Below, piece by piece: positions 36,601-50,801 of a stretch of 64,000 bases of DNA (position 1 is the first letter of the stretch; every line of letters begins with the position of its first letter). Under the pieces are notes generated by a model. It worked only from the letters and a program-made list of their open reading frames with translations. It had not been told where the DNA came from and did no database searches. This stretch comes from Drosophila pseudoobscura (Eukaryota > Arthropoda > Insecta > Diptera > Drosophilidae), in contig NC_046679.1 in NCBI RefSeq assembly GCF_009870125.1, forward strand, positions 20,460,001 to 20,524,000. The letters run 5' to 3'. Position numbers and translations under genes: made by a program.

Positions 36601-39600
36601 AATTAAAATGCTCCTCTCGGAAAGGAGGCCGCCTAAGAGCTATTTGAATGAAATATTCCACCTTCTACTCTTGCTCTTCTCCATCTTTAATAGCCGTTAC
36701 TGCACTCAATTCTAGAACTTCTCAAACCCCTCCTCGAGGAAACACAAAGTCGACCGACGGACTGCGTGGCTTTTCCTTTTATTTCCATTTGTGTGTGCGT
36801 GGCACATAATAATGGTGGATTTTCTTTTGTTTGACATTAATTTTTTATTCTTGTTGCTTTTGTTTTGCCTTTTGTCTTGGCTTCCCCTTTGGTGGCGGGG
36901 CATGCAACTTGCACTTAAGTTTATTAGAAAGAACAAAGGAAAGCAGGGACAACGCCGTTAAGAGTGTTGAAATTTGATAAATTAACATTTGCATTCATCT
37001 GCATGCCACTGCAACAATTTGCATCTTCCACGCAATCCCCTCTGCCGCTGCCGCTGCCGCTGCTGCTGCTGACAGCGAAAAAAGTCTAAATCGGTTTTTA
37101 GATTGCAACGAAATAGTTTCGGGCTTACAGGGAGGAAATTAAATCGATGTCACCCATGTTGACACTTAAGGCAAAAAGTTTGGCGAAACTTCGGCAGCGA
37201 CAGCGATGTTGAAAGAGCTCCCCGAATAATAATCAAGAGTTAATTATTTTATGGTTTTCAAAAAGTTTTCAACTGAAAGTTTTCGCCGCAAATCATCCTT
37301 CAAGATACGCATCGATTTCAGCGCCTCCAACGGGAGGCAGTCCATGGTGGAGAGGGGCTGCTGTTGCTGTTGCTGTTCCGGGCCGGCATTCATTTCCTTT
37401 CAGGGCGAACTGTAATGAAACTTCCGCCTGGCAAAGCCCACAAAGATCCCCAACCCCCCGACCCCCAGCCCCCTTGGCAGCCCGTGGCAAACTAATGCGC
37501 TGCCATCAGTTGACGATGGCATTCAGATTAAGCGCTGCCGGCAATGAATGAACTCGATGCGGTGATAAAAACATTTATCAAACAAAAAAGACGAATAATC
37601 GCCAGGACCAGGACCCCAGCAGTCCCCAAGGCAGGGCGGAGTCTGAGTAGTCTTAGGCCCAGGGCTTTTCCAAGAGCTACAGCGAAACGTGATTAAGTAA
37701 TTTGTGCGGCACTTAAAAAACAATTATATTGTACTCAAAGGATTGTATTACAAGCAGACGGCCAGAAATCTCAGCAGAACAAATGCTTTTTCTTTTGATT
37801 GATTTCGAAGCCTGGTAAAAATAGTTTATAAGCAAGCCAAAAATATGAATATCTCTCTCATTTATTTTCAGGAATGATGCTCAGGAAACAATCGAAACCG
37901 AGACACCTCTCACAGAACAAGACAAAATACATAATTCGGAACAAGATCTTCGCCCTGGGCTCCCCCGAAGAGAGGGGAGAACACGAACACATACTTTGGG
38001 AATGTGCCGCGAGAGGGCCCTGAGACAATGGTTATTAATCAGTTGCCGATAATGCCAGACAAGAGTCTTGAATAAAAACTCACAGACCCCAGATGGGGCA
38101 GGCGAAGAGGAGAGGTGTGTGTGTGTGTGTGCACTGTGCCCCGAGGATGTGTCACAGTCACACTTTTGTTGTTAATTGAACGTGGCATGCATCCCCATGC
38201 CCCTGCTCTTGCCCCCTGCTCAAGTGGCATCCACACTAATGCCGGATTCATGCTAAGTGGTACGGCGAACGATCTTCTGGTTGGTAAATGTACATAAGTG
38301 TGTTCCTCTATGTGAAGAGTTCTTTCTATTCATAGAAACGTTGTCATTGGACCTTGCCGTGAGTTTACCATCTCTTCCGGCAATTGATTAATCATTGAGT
38401 CTCTGCACCCCGGCGAAGGCGATGGATGCACTTTGACGCCTCCGAATCTGAATCGATAAGAAAAGTATCTCCAGAGAGTGTTTCCTCTCCGATATGCCTC
38501 TTTAGAGCAGATGGCTTTAAGTAATCCCCAATATTAGCTTATTCTTCATTTCTTTTTTTGTTTTCTTTTTTGTGGTGGTGGTTGCTGATAAAAATTCACA
38601 GCAAACTCCAGAAGCTGGAACGCAAAAAAATCTACAAGAAAAAAATACAAAAATTGCTGCCCTGGCCGTATATCGCCCTCTCTGTTGCTCTTTAGGGCTG
38701 CTGGACCCGGTTTCTTCTCCTGAATTTTCGGCTGTTCGTCATGTCCATCGAGTGATTTTGATGAATTGCTGTCATTAATCTATGACGTACGCAACTACCA
38801 AAGGAAATGCCATCATCATCAAAAGCAGCCCAGACCGAGCCAGCAGCAGCGGCAGCCGGGATCTGAAACCAAGGGGGGGAACGGAGAACGGAGCAGCCCA
38901 GAGCCCGCAGGGAAACAGCCTGAGCCGGAGACAGGGACTGGGACGGGGACTGGGACGGGGACAGCGGCCAGGGCACTGGGAAAACAATGCGCAGGGCAGA
39001 GGCAGCCCAGAGGCAACCCAATCCGAGCTGGGATGATGGCGCTGGGCCTCGACTTTTGGTAAAAATGTAGCATTTGGGAATTGCGCAAGATTTCGCTTTC
39101 ATTTTCCAATTTCAAGCTTCGGCCTCTGGCCTCTGGGCTGCGTACAGCCACCACAAAACAGAAGCCACGAAAATAGTTTCTAATGGAACAAAATGGGATC
39201 TACAGTATTTAACATTTTATTAGGGTTTATTTATAGAGCAATTTTTATATAAATTTCAAGGGTTTCACGCTTGAGATACATTCCCAAAGATATGCAATTA
39301 CATATTTGTAAGTTAGATCTGCTCTTTAAGCCTCAGAAGCATTCGTATCCTTTAGATACTTTTGTATTACTCAGATATTACTACTATTATTAATTAAAAA
39401 AGTATTTTCCAGCTTAGAAGAACACTTTTCTATCTTGGAGATGCATTTGTATCTGATTTCTGCATCACATCTATAAGATTAAAATATTCAACATTCTCTT
39501 ATGCAATGGCTCTCTAAATCCTAGCAGGTCTCTCAACTGAAACGCTTCATGTCAAACGATTTTTTATTTGCAGCCACCCGCCACCCACCTCCCCGCTCAC

Positions 39601-41250
39601 ACACACGCACACAACCAAAGTGCACACACAGATACAGAGGCGAGATATTTGCATTTTGCTCAGATACGTTTTTTACATTTCTGTACATAAATGCATTTCG
39701 TGTTTACATTTTTCCAGTGACAAGTGTCTGAATCACGCTGCAGCAGCCACTGGGGATGACATATGGCGGCAGGGAGAGCCAGCGACACGCAGCCGACAAT
39801 CGATTAATCAGCGAAAAATAATAAGAAACATGTTCACCCCCCCAACGCCACCCTCCCCTCCTGTCCTCTGGGGAGATGCAACTGCAACGGAGTCGCAGAG
39901 TCGGAATCTGTGAATGCGGAACTGATGTCGCCCCGGCACACTCAAAAAATGGGCAACTTCAACATTTCGGGCACTCAAATAAATAAGCAACAACAAACCC
40001 CATTCGGTGGGGGGAATCGTACAGAATATTATAATTCTACGATGAATAAAAGTTTGTGTTTGAGTTGTCTTTTCTTTTGGGGCCCCACACACACTCACAC
40101 ACTCACAATTGTCAATAATGATGGAGGAAAGCCGAAAAACTGGATAAGAAAATCGCCGACCCTCGAAATGAAGACAACAAAAGCGAACGAGAATGGGGGA
40201 AACATGTCAGAGCCAAGAGCCCAAATGAGTGACCAAAACTCATTACAACGAAACTTCAAATTGCCCAAATTAATCTAATTTGTGTTTCTGGGGCCCCTGC
40301 CCTGGGCTGCGGGTCTCTTTCTATTCAATGTCAATGAGTTGAGTGGCTTGTCAGTGGACAAAGTTCTTGTTTGATTCGGCGATTTATTTATTTCTTTACT
40401 TCTCTGTTAACACAATTCTCACATAATGGGAAATTGTGTTTGTCATTTGTTTTGTTCTGAATATTGATTCAAGTTTATTCGTTGCCAATTTTCGTGTGTG
40501 TACAAATTCCGAGTTAATTATATCTTAAACGGTTGCCTCAGACATCTCACGGGGTTCCTGCCACTTCAAAGTTTCGAGCAGAACGATCTGTCACTCAAAC
40601 AAGCCAATGGCAAGAGGCTGTCACAGCAAAAACGATGTTGGGCCTCTGGCCTCTGGGCTCTGGGGTCTGGGGTCTTTGATGTCTGCAATTGCAATGGGAT
40701 CTGCCCAGAAGATGGCAGCGTGACACGAGCCTTATCACGAGAGACTGTTAACAGACATCTTTGCTGGGTTATTCTCTGCTCCATTCGGAGGATCATCCCA
40801 TCACGCTGCCATCTCTAGTCTGAAGCCTCTCTGCCCCCAGTCGACATCATCTAGATATATAGCCGTATAGCCTCGTCGCGCCGTCGTCGCTGTTGGCGTC
40901 ATTATTAATTTCTGCTTCACATGCGGGAGCGCCATCGGGGCAGGGCATTGGGAGGAGAAGTTTTCAAAATGAATTTTTATGCCCCTCTGCCGGTGCCTCT
41001 CCCGGTGCCTGTGCCCGTGCCTGTGCAACGTTTTGGCGCAGCCTCTGCATCTCTCATTTTATTTTGGCATCACGTGGCTGCCACTCCCGCTGTCTGCCTC
41101 ATGCAACCATGCCCTGCTGCCCCTGCTGCCCCAGCTGCCACTGCTGCTGTTATATTTGACATATTGCCGACATTGATAGTATGAGACGTTGCAATGAAAT
41201 TTGTTGTGCTCGTCAACGGGAGTTGCGGCCATTATTCAAATGCCTGACAG
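33700..41250. other. Intergenic DNA, ftz-ward part 1
   Basis: No confident gene. There are CGGTCGG repeats near 33883-33905, GGACTTGGACTTGG-type repeats near 34688, a GTGGGA/GTGGGT run near 35758-35790, a (GT) run near 38115, and a GGGACTGGGACGGGG run near 38935-38960. A strong-looking acceptor at 37871 leads into two overlapping open frames, described under findings. By analogy with D. melanogaster, distal Scr enhancers active in the labial/first thoracic domain and imaginal tissue may lie here. Confidence 0.6.
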
Positions 41251-41252
41251 AG

Positions 41253-41516
41253 TTACGCATTCAAATGGCAAAAGAACACGGTGGCTTTGGATACCCTATA
41301 GCCTTGAGCCTGGACAGCATTAAGGATGGTTTTGGCTAGTAAATGGAGCACCTCCTCCAATCCAAATGCCTTCTCTAGCTGATTGTAATTCGAAACTAAA
41401 GCTTCTCTGAAACCTCCTTCATTTTCCACATAGATCATCTCCAGCATGTAACAATTTGTTGCCACTTCCCTCCTCGTCATTCGGCCAATCCATTTGTGGT
41501 AGCCATTTTGTTGCAT
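41253..41516 (-). CDS. Possible small open frame of 87 residues (uncertain)
   Basis: From an ATG at 41516 the - strand frame reads MQQNGYHKWIGRMTRREVAT at its start, carries an amphipathic, non-repetitive middle (for example NYNQLEKAFGLEEVLHLLAK) and ends FFCHLNA before TAA. The residue mix resembles a folded helical protein more than the Ser/Cys/Pro translations around it. Against it: codon bias is only moderate, many frames of this length occur by chance in the window, and no TATA box, intron or poly(A) signal stands out. I do not recognise a family. Confidence 0.2.
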   Translation of the reverse strand: MQQNGYHKWIGRMTRREVATNCYMLEMIYVENEGGFREALVSNYNQLEKAFGLEEVLHLLAKTILNAVQAQGYRVSKATVFFCHLNA

Positions 41517-44500
41517 TGCAGCGAATGGGCTGCAATTAGTTTTTTCCAAACGAATTTCACTTTTCGATTAACAACAGCCCAAAGTACGAGCATGCGGAGT
41601 AAGTGCGTAATTTCCCTGTTGAGGCAGCCACGCATAAAATGCCATTTTTCACTTTCCCTTTTTCCCATTTTCCCATTTCTCCCTCCATTTCTCCAGACCT
41701 CATTCACTCTCCCAGGGAGGTGGTGGCTGATCGAACACTAATTACAAAGCAACATCAAAATAATTATGGCCACTTTGGTCATAATAACTAAAGAATTTCC
41801 ACATGTAGGAGTACGAGGACGAGGACGAGGAGTACCTGCCAGCCGCAGGAGGACCTGCCTGGACAGCCAAGAGGAAGAAAGGCGGCTGTTTCGTTTGACG
41901 AGAGATTTGCTGAAATTGCTTTCACATTAAAAACACTCTCACCCACCACAAAATACAGGATGGACTAGTCCTGGTCATGGTCCAGCCTACCTGGTCGATG
42001 GCGATAGCAATTAATACCTTTCACTCTGACCCGTTTGATGTGCCCTGTCATTCCGACTCCGACTCCAGCTCCGTCTGCTGCTCCTGTTCCTGGTTCTGGT
42101 CCAACTCCAGGCTACAGGCTGGCAACTCCTGCCTTTTGGTCATTTGTTTGTGTCAACGCTTGGACCGCTCCTGATGCTGCCACGGATTAGAAAGTAATCA
42201 CGGCCGATAAGAAGAGTCCAGCCGAGAACGGCGTACCGTCTCCAGGGACTCAGGGAGTTTCCCCCCGAAGGTGGGAAGCGGTCAACAATGCTGCGTTCTG
42301 GTAGCCGGACAGGACAGGCCATTTAAATTACACTCCAATCCAACCCTCGAGCTCCTCTCTCGACCGCCGCCCACACGAGTGGCCGGCATTCTGCAGTTCG
42401 GTTACAAATGTCCATTGGGACTTTGCTAATCTGTCATTCGCCATGATGTGCTCCCGAAGGCGGCCCTTCTGGTTGGGTTCTGGTTCGCTTCGGAGCTGGT
42501 TGGGGCTTCAGCCCCCGTCACACACATGTGTACAGACAGAGACAGGGATAGTGGAGAAGCGAGAAGGAGAGAGAGAGAGAAAGCTACAGGAGAGACACCA
42601 ACTGGCAATGAAAAAGGACGAGTGTCCATATAAATGACCAAAATGCCACGCACTGACCCAACGCATAGCCCAGAGCCCATCACCCCCATGCCACATGCCG
42701 CATACCACCCACAGAACCCTCATCCCAGCCTCGTGCTACGCCCATTGGCCCCATCGACGACATGGCAGATAAAATGTTTCAATGTCCAATCGGGCAATTT
42801 GTCAAAATACTCACCAATGGACAGGACAGGACTGGACAGGACACACAGGACCCTGTCTACGGCAAAATGTTTTACTTTTTTGTGTTTATTTGCGAATGGT
42901 GTTTGTTCAATAACGAAATGTACTTCGATACTTATGTAGAGATTTTTAAAGAGCTTATATTATATTATTTGTATTATCAAGGGCTGTAGCTGTAATACAA
43001 GTGCAACACATAAACCGTTTTTAGCTTAAAATAAAAGTAATTATATACGAACTTTCGCTGAATCTTCTACCCCAACTGCCTCTCCCACTGCCACCTTTTG
43101 CAGATCGAATTCCTGGCACTAACAGAATACTTTTACTGCTGCAGCATCACCCAGCGACTCATTTAATTACTTTATCTCGAGTCAGGGGATAAGGTGCCAA
43201 TGGAGCATATCAAATTCAATTCTAGCCAGTTCCCTTGTCTTCCACACTCACACACGACGGCTCATATTCCTTGAGGAGGGAATGAGGCCAGGAGCCGGGA
43301 TTAATGTCCTACAATTAGTCAACATAATTTCCGCTCGATGATTTTGCATTTGGCATTTGCATGGACTGCACACGGAAACTGTCTCTCTGGATTGGTTTTT
43401 GGCCAAAAGGGAAGTGTTGCTAAATTATTAAGTGAATATTGAATGGTTCGTCGTATTGAAATGGGATTCGGTCCAGTGAGGCGCAGGGCTCTCTCTATCT
43501 CTATCCCTCTCTGGTTATTGTTATTTGTGATGTGAGATGCTCCTGCTCGCATCCTGGACGCATTCTCATTTTCCGCTCCCGTTGTCGCTCCCGCTCCCGG
43601 TCCCGGTCTCCGTTCTCTCGTCCCTGCTGCTGCCATTCCCTGCTTTGCAACATTGTGGACGGGACGCCGTTGCTGCTTTGTAACAGTCTGATTTTGACAT
43701 TGACGAATTCGTCGACATTTATCATGTACTACGCCCCTGAAGGGAGGCCAAAGCCAGTGAAAGAAGCGAAAAGGATACTCTTGGACTCACTCGCCGTATC
43801 TGTGTGTGTGCGTGTGCCTGTGTCTGTGCCTGTGTCTGTGCCTGTGCCTGTCGTTGTGTGTGTGCGAGTGTTGTGCGTGTATGCAGTGCCTTTTAAATGC
43901 CTACCATCTTGGTGGATGACTGCGATGACGACTGCCCTAGACAGCATTCCGTCAGAGCTGTACCCTCCTCAGCGGCGTTGAAGTTTTCATTATACAACAT
44001 ATTTGATTCCCGAAACGTTACGTTGCGTGGAACCAATCCATATCGCAGAGCAGGCCAGGCCAGGCCCGAGGAGAAACCACCAACCGAAGCGTGTAATTAA
44101 AATGTATTAATCTATGAAGGAATACCATCATCTAATTGGTTTTATTTCTCTTTTTGTAGTTGAGGGAAGTTGAGTAATTTCAATGGGAACCACTTTAATA
44201 TCAGTTTATAGATCAGAATAGTTCCATTTCGAAGCTTCTTCCCCGTAAACCATTTTAAATACTCCAAAAAGATACATTCTGTAATTTGAAAAAGAAATTG
44301 AAATATCCACACCTAACTGATTGAAATCGATACGATATCTTCGGCCATTTCTTGGAGAAGAAACCTGTAGAACCTGTAAATGTGTTCCAAGTATTCTGTG
44401 GACCTGCGCGGCAGCGACATGCAAACGAGCCAAATATTAATTGGGATGTCAATTTTAATTTTTCCCTTTCATTTCTTCGAGACTTACATTTAACAGCTCA

Positions 44501-44782
44501 ATTAATTGTGTGGGTCTCATGTGCGCCCGAGAGCAGCGACCACTCTGGGCAGAGAGCCCCGAAAGGCAGATTTGAGTTATGCGATCCATTGGCATTATCT
44601 GGCGGCCTGGTCGCATGTGACAAGCGGCAACTGATTCATTCGGGGGATCGGATCGGATCCCATCGGCTTGTATCCAGGCCCTGCCCATGCCCATGGCACA
44701 GCGACTGACTATCGATGGTCGGCGGAGACCGGAGACCGGAGACGATAAAGATCTCAAAAGGATCTTGCTGACTGTTTTGGTT

Positions 44783-44825
44783 TCTCTCTCTCTCTCTCTC
44801 TCTGTCGTGCTCTCTCTCTCTCTTC
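44783..44825 (+). repeat. CT/GA microsatellite
   Basis: Two CT runs separated by GTCGTG; the GA strand offers multiple GAGAG sites. Confidence 0.85.
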
Positions 44826-47447
44826 ATCTCTGTCTCTGGGGCAGAAACAAATGGGCGCCATTATAGTGCGACAACTCTTAGTTGTGGTGAAAACGACTTT
44901 AAGTCAGTTTTAAATTGAATAATATTAATTTGCGTGATAAAGCGTGTGATCGCGGCCATTAATCAATTAATTAGTTTACCTTTTGTACGACTCTCTTGAT
45001 AATGAAACGATGCAGAGAGAGAGAGAGAGAACACGCAGTCTGAGAAAGAGAGAGCAACTTAATCTATCAGAACTACTCGTATAATTGCTCAAGGAAACCC
45101 CCAGAACTGCAGCTACGGGCCCCAAACACAAACAATAATTGCCCCAGACCCAAAAAAAAAGAAACAAACAAAACATGGAAGGTTGCAAGAAAACGCTGCC
45201 TTGCGGCACTTTTATTACTCGTTCATTCGTTTGCCCATTCTCAGTCTGTTGTTGGGGTACGGCACTGGGGGCTGGGGTTCTCTTAATGACCGGCGCGCAA
45301 ATAAAAGAAAAATGTCGTTCTGATTGACGAATTGCGTGCGTATAATTGTATCTTCCAGATATTTTTGTTTACTTGCGCCATATTTGTACGGCACTCAAAG
45401 GGAAAGAAGGAACTCCAACTTCAACTCCAACTCCAACGGGAAAGGGCGACAAGACCGCTCTCGTCCGCTATACAAAACTATAATTGAGGAACAACTGTAG
45501 ATAGGCGCCGTACAAAACTTTTGCCGGTTCACGCTCACGACTCACGCAACAGACAACAAAATGTCGGATATCTTTGAAGTTTACCACACATATACATACA
45601 TACATATGTATGTATCTTCATCTGTATATAGGTACTCTTCCAAGTGTGCCCTGCATTGTCTGGGACTGTGAAGACTCATTCATGGTCTGTAATTAGGAGA
45701 ACAAAGTAGGGAAACTGATATGAAATCTGATTACAAAAGAATAACAGAGCCAAGAAGACACACATACATATGTGAAATATCTAAGTTTGTATCAAAGCTT
45801 AGATCTAGCTAATGGATACAAATATGCACCATCATCATCATCAGCGACGGCTTGCGAATTGAATTAATTAATATAAATTGTTTTATTCGTAACGTAACCA
45901 TTGCGATTGGAAAAATTTAAGGTGTGAAAGTTTGGAGGTATTTTTATTCGCCTATTAATCGCAGTTTTTATTCTCTTATTATTTTTCTCGATTATATTTT
46001 CGGTTTTCCTTTGATGTATCTATGCAAATATCTCAGAGCACGGATGAATGTTGGGCAACAAAGACTCTGCCAGCAACATTTAGTCTTAAGCGCAACGGCT
46101 GTCAAGCAGTTCCTGAACTGCTTTCTTTCTGGCCATCCACGCACTGCTTTTGGTTGTGTTCTTTGCCATGTAAACTGAGTGTAAAATATGTGTAGAATTT
46201 TATACAGGAATGTAGTAAGCATGTAACACAGCTACAGGCTCGTGTAGATACATCTACATTCAAGACTATCTCAATATTTTGAGAATTTGGACCTTTCAAG
46301 ATCATTTTCCAATGAGATTTGAATAGTTTTCAGGAGTTTCCAGAAGAGTTCGCTTAAAATGACATTAAGGAACTTTTCTTCGTTTCATATAAACAAAGCA
46401 GAAATTTTCCAAAAGGACGCAGCCTCCTGCATCATCAGTGGAGAAAGAGGCATGAGTCTGACTCAGTGCATGTTCAGAGTGCTCCCAATTTTAAACTTAA
46501 TCCATAAATACAATAATGGAATCATGAGATACTCTTTGCAGCAAGTATGGCTATCCCATGACCGTGAACACAGCAGTACAGTGCAGTGGCAGATGCGGTG
46601 GCAGAAGCAGCAGCACATAGAGCCACGCCACTCAAGATGTGCTACGTCGAGCGGTGCAACGTTTTGTGTGTCGTCCGTGGATGCCTCCTCCTCACATGGC
46701 GGTTTTTGGCGGTCTCTTTGACACAAAATTCCGCAGTGGATGCCGTTCCTTCTGGCTCTGTCGCTGTGGTCGGGTCTCCTCTGTTCCGTTCTGGCCGTAC
46801 ATATGTTTGATTAAAAATTAAAATTATCATTTACGGCCCATTTAAACCAAACCGACCACAGATTCTTTCGCATTTCGCTCTCATTTTCAGAATAACGAAA
46901 TATATATTTTTTCATTAGCTGCTTGTCCCGCAACAACAATAATTCAAAACATTGTATCTTCAAGATACAATTTACATATTTCCTTCTAGATTTCCAAGAG
47001 ATTTTCAAGTGAGTTGATTATCAAAACAAGTCTCTGAAGAGATTTAAGAGTTGATTAGCGAAAACCAAGACGAGATTTAGCAGCTCCTTAATTCAGATAA
47101 AAATATAACATAATTTGCATACAAGAAATCGATTGGTTTGGTTATTTTTAGTATGATATTTTTTGGGATTGGCAATAATTCGGTTCCCTTTGTTAGACCT
47201 TACTGAAAAAAAGATACGAGTATACGAAAGCCAAGAGACCCAGATACCAAAAAAAATAAAAGAAAACAAACCCGATTCAGGCATAATCAGCTTAATCATA
47301 AATTAACAATAAAATTCGTGGCCAGCGCCGTCGCCTTTTGCAGATAAATTAGTCAAAGCGACACGCCATAAAGCATTCGCTGGACTCATAAATCCCCACA
47401 GCCTCACATGAGGATGGTATAGTATGGGATGCCTTTTCGGTGGTTCT

Positions 47448-47496
47448 CAGTGGCGGCGGTGGCGGTGGCGGTGGCGGTGGCGGTGGCGGTGGCGGT
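47448..47496 (+). repeat. GGTGGC hexamer run
   Basis: About eight consecutive GGTGGC/GGCGGT units. Confidence 0.85.
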
Positions 47497-50299
47497 GTCG
47501 GAGGCACATTAACATATTGATGTTAACCTCTGGTCGGGGCAGGGTTCGGTTCGGCCCAGCACTGATCTAGCCGCCACTAGTAGATGATCAGGTTATGTTT
47601 TGGCGCTGATTTCATCGGGGTTCATGGAAAGTACAACCAACAGCAAGGTTTATGCATAGAAATAAGGCATTTAGAGGCGACATCTGACCGCTGTGGCGCC
47701 ATAACTCATCCAGCATACCGAGCCACATACCATATCTTGGCGTATCATAGCAATAGCCCAATGCTCGATGCGCCACGTCTTGGTCGATGGAGATCGGTGG
47801 CATTTGCCGGGCTATTAGATCAGGGCCCGTGTGGTGGTGGTGCTGCTGCCAGCCATTCGGAAACTGTTGATTTGGGTCACAATTAATTGCTTTTTGAGCG
47901 CCATAAATATATAGCCAGAAGTGGCTACATCACAACAAAGGGCGCAGCGACAACAGAAGTGCTGACCTCTATGATGACTTGCCGATTTCCGATGGGTATC
48001 ATTATGATTATATTTTCATCAGTGGTTATGTTATGACAGGAATGATATTTTCACAGAGGAAACTTTATTAAACGTTCTCGATTCGATGTCGCAATCAATT
48101 TTCTAGAAGTTGCAGTTAGTCCTTCCAGATCCTCCATATTCAGCGTCAAAGGATGGAAACTTCCTTCAGGTCTCCTCCGAATTCAAGTTAATTCGAATAT
48201 CACGCTTTGATCCAATGTTTTGGCTTAAGTTCTCCCGTGTTTATCTTTAACATAAGGATAATGTAATGTAATCCCTTCCAGCTAAAGGCTTACGAAGCCG
48301 AAGCCCTGTTTCAGCCCTGCCATACCCTTCTATGCCGTTCCCTTCCCCTTTCGTCTGGGCCAGGGCCTTGGTCGAAGAGTAATTTGCGAATCTCTCTCTA
48401 TATTTCTGTCTCTCTCTCGAATGGCTATAAACATGGTGCGGATTAAGGATACGGCAGCGGCGACAGAAAGGATAATTCGCCAACCGACAATGCAGCGCGG
48501 ACAAAGGTGTTTTGTTTTTATGACTTTGTAACTCCTTCGCCAGCTTAAGGAGGTACATATACCAGAAGTATCTGAGTAGCTCTGCTCGTGTTTGGGAAAG
48601 GATAAGTTTACGATCGTTATGGTTGAGGCCAAAGGGCAAGGGTAGGGGTATGGGCCGGGTTAAGGAGGCAGGTACCGTGTCCGGCTAAGTGGACACAATA
48701 GAACGCCTATTCGCGAATGCGAATTCTGCGAGAGGGAGAGAGTTCGGCTCTGTGTGGACTGTGTTGACAAAGGCGGGCTATATTTTGGCTATTTAAAGGA
48801 TTACGCTAAAGGATTGACTTTGCAGCCTTGACTCATTCCCCGTCTGCAGACGATTCCGCCCACAAAGACACTTTCCGCGAATCTCTGCCTCGCCTGCGGG
48901 TTGATAGCGTCCTTCCACTTTCCAATAAAGCGAAATGCGAATAAAAAGGATAAAAAACGGTCGAAAAAGGCTTCGATTCGCGGAAGGACGTTAGAAGAGT
49001 TAACGTAACTCTTTCGCAATTTACACGTAAATCTTTTACTACTCCTTTACAGGAAACATTTTTGACTCTTTGCGAAAGGAAAATTTACTCTTAGAAATAT
49101 CGTAAAGTCTTTTGTGAGAAATATTCTTGCTTAATGTTAGCTAGAGATGTAGGTATAGAGTTAGCAATGACCAGAGATTAGTGGGAAAGGCTTTTAAAGG
49201 AAAGATGAAGCATTTGACTTGGAAATTCATTGGAAATTCATTAAAGATTTTCATATATTTAAAAGACGGGCTACAGTTGTGTAGGAAAAGCTAACACGAT
49301 TCTGATATCGCGAATTATGATATTAAGAAGTAAAATATAGGTTTAAAGTCTTAACTCATAGCTGTATTCCAGTCTACCTCAGTTAAAAGTTCACAACCCT
49401 CTCAACAAATTTATTTAAACTCAATCGAAATCCATTTCGCACCTAACTTTAGCCAAAGGCAGAACCCACAGATGGTGTTTCCCTGCTCTGGCCTCTATCC
49501 TGTGCCACACTGTCCACTCTTATCTAATGAGTCGTATAAATGATGCCCCAGGAAAATGCGCGTGCACATGGCTCCTTTGACTGTGCCTCTGCCTCTTTCT
49601 TTGTATCTGTATCTGACTCTCCGTTGCGTTACCCATAACTGTCATGGGTGTGCAATGAAAAATGACCAATCAATGTCTCACTTCAATAGATGGGCAAACA
49701 GCGAAGGGCTGCCGGTCGTACCGGGGGGGATGCGGTGGTAGATAGACCCCGTTTTCCCGACCAAAATGTGACATTTTCCTCTAGCCAAAAAGAGTGAATT
49801 TTATAGAAAATCTAAAAGACCATGGAAGGGGCGATGCTCGAGCAAGAAAATGCAGCTGCTCGAATTTGCACGATTCGTGCTTAAATCGAAGCGTTTGTTT
49901 TTGGTATTTATTGGGCATAGAATTTGTTGGGGGGTTGCAAGGATCAAACGAGGATGTGATCAAAGTCAGAGAGGACATAGAACTCGAAATGAATTTATCT
50001 GTTTATCCGTAGCGATGTATATCTTTGGTTGTATTTCCTACTTTTGTAGGTGAAATGATAATAGAATCCACAGATATCAATTCGGTGAGTTTTCTTCCTG
50101 AGTTGTAAATCTCTAACTATAATATTTTTGGTAATATATCATCTCATCTTTGGTTTCGGGAATTTTCAGATTTTCTTTTCCCATAAGCGATAGCCTTCTT
50201 GAGCCCCATGCTCCATGGTCCATGCTCCCTTGACCCTTTCATTGTAATAAAAATTCAAAGTGTTTGTTTTGTTCTCTTGTAAATTCGATTATTTCCGAA

Positions 50300-50801
50300 A
50301 AATATATATTTAAATAAATATTAATATTGCTAAGGGACTTAAAACTACAACTAGGAGTATACTACTGTACAGAAAAGCACATTCGCTTAAAAGAAAACAT
50401 GTGTGTGTGTGTCAGTCTCCAAGATCTTGAATCATTATCATCGGTTGGTTGTGTGTTTGGCCGCAGATAATCGATCGCTGAGAACCCATCATGGCCAGCC
50501 ACTGGGTTCGGCTCGCAGCAGCCCGGCAAGGAGCCTCTGCAGTCATCAGTATCCCTGCCCCTGCCCCGCGCAGGCGCACAGCGCACTCGTCCTGGGCCCG
50601 AATGATGGGCACCGTAGGGAGTGCGCTCTCCTCTGTGTGCGCGCTGTGTCGCTGCCTTGCATCGCGGTTGCAGCTTCGGTCTCGGCTTCGGCATTTGCGT
50701 GTCACCGGCAAATGGTCGAGAGAAGTGCTTGTGTGTGCGTCTCGGTTCCGCTCTGTGGCAGATAGATAGACGTGTGTGTGTGTGTGCGTCTTGTGGGTCG
50801 C
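50300..50801 (-). other. ftz: ftz 3' UTR (end approximate)
   Basis: Sequence downstream of the ftz stop. No canonical AATAAA is seen on the - strand within 500 bases; the best candidate is the variant AATATA read from the TATATT near 50306-50311, which would give a 3' UTR near 0.5 kb. The ftz message is known for extreme instability through 3' UTR elements, which I cannot pinpoint here. Confidence 0.45.

Larger units (their letters stand above)
41520..50290. other. Intergenic DNA, ftz-ward part 2
   Basis: No confident gene. The stretch includes CT/GA runs near 42560, 44785-44822 and 45013, TG-rich runs near 43803-43865, a TACA/TGTA palindrome near 45596-45615, and a GGTGGC hexamer run at about 47448-47496. 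A CAGGTAG on the - strand lies at 41987-41993. Nothing seen identifies enhancers or a boundary precisely. Confidence 0.6.

Noticed and set aside
45596..45615. 20-bp palindrome of ATAC/GTAT units
   Set aside because: Explained by a TACA/TGTA microsatellite; not notable as a binding site.
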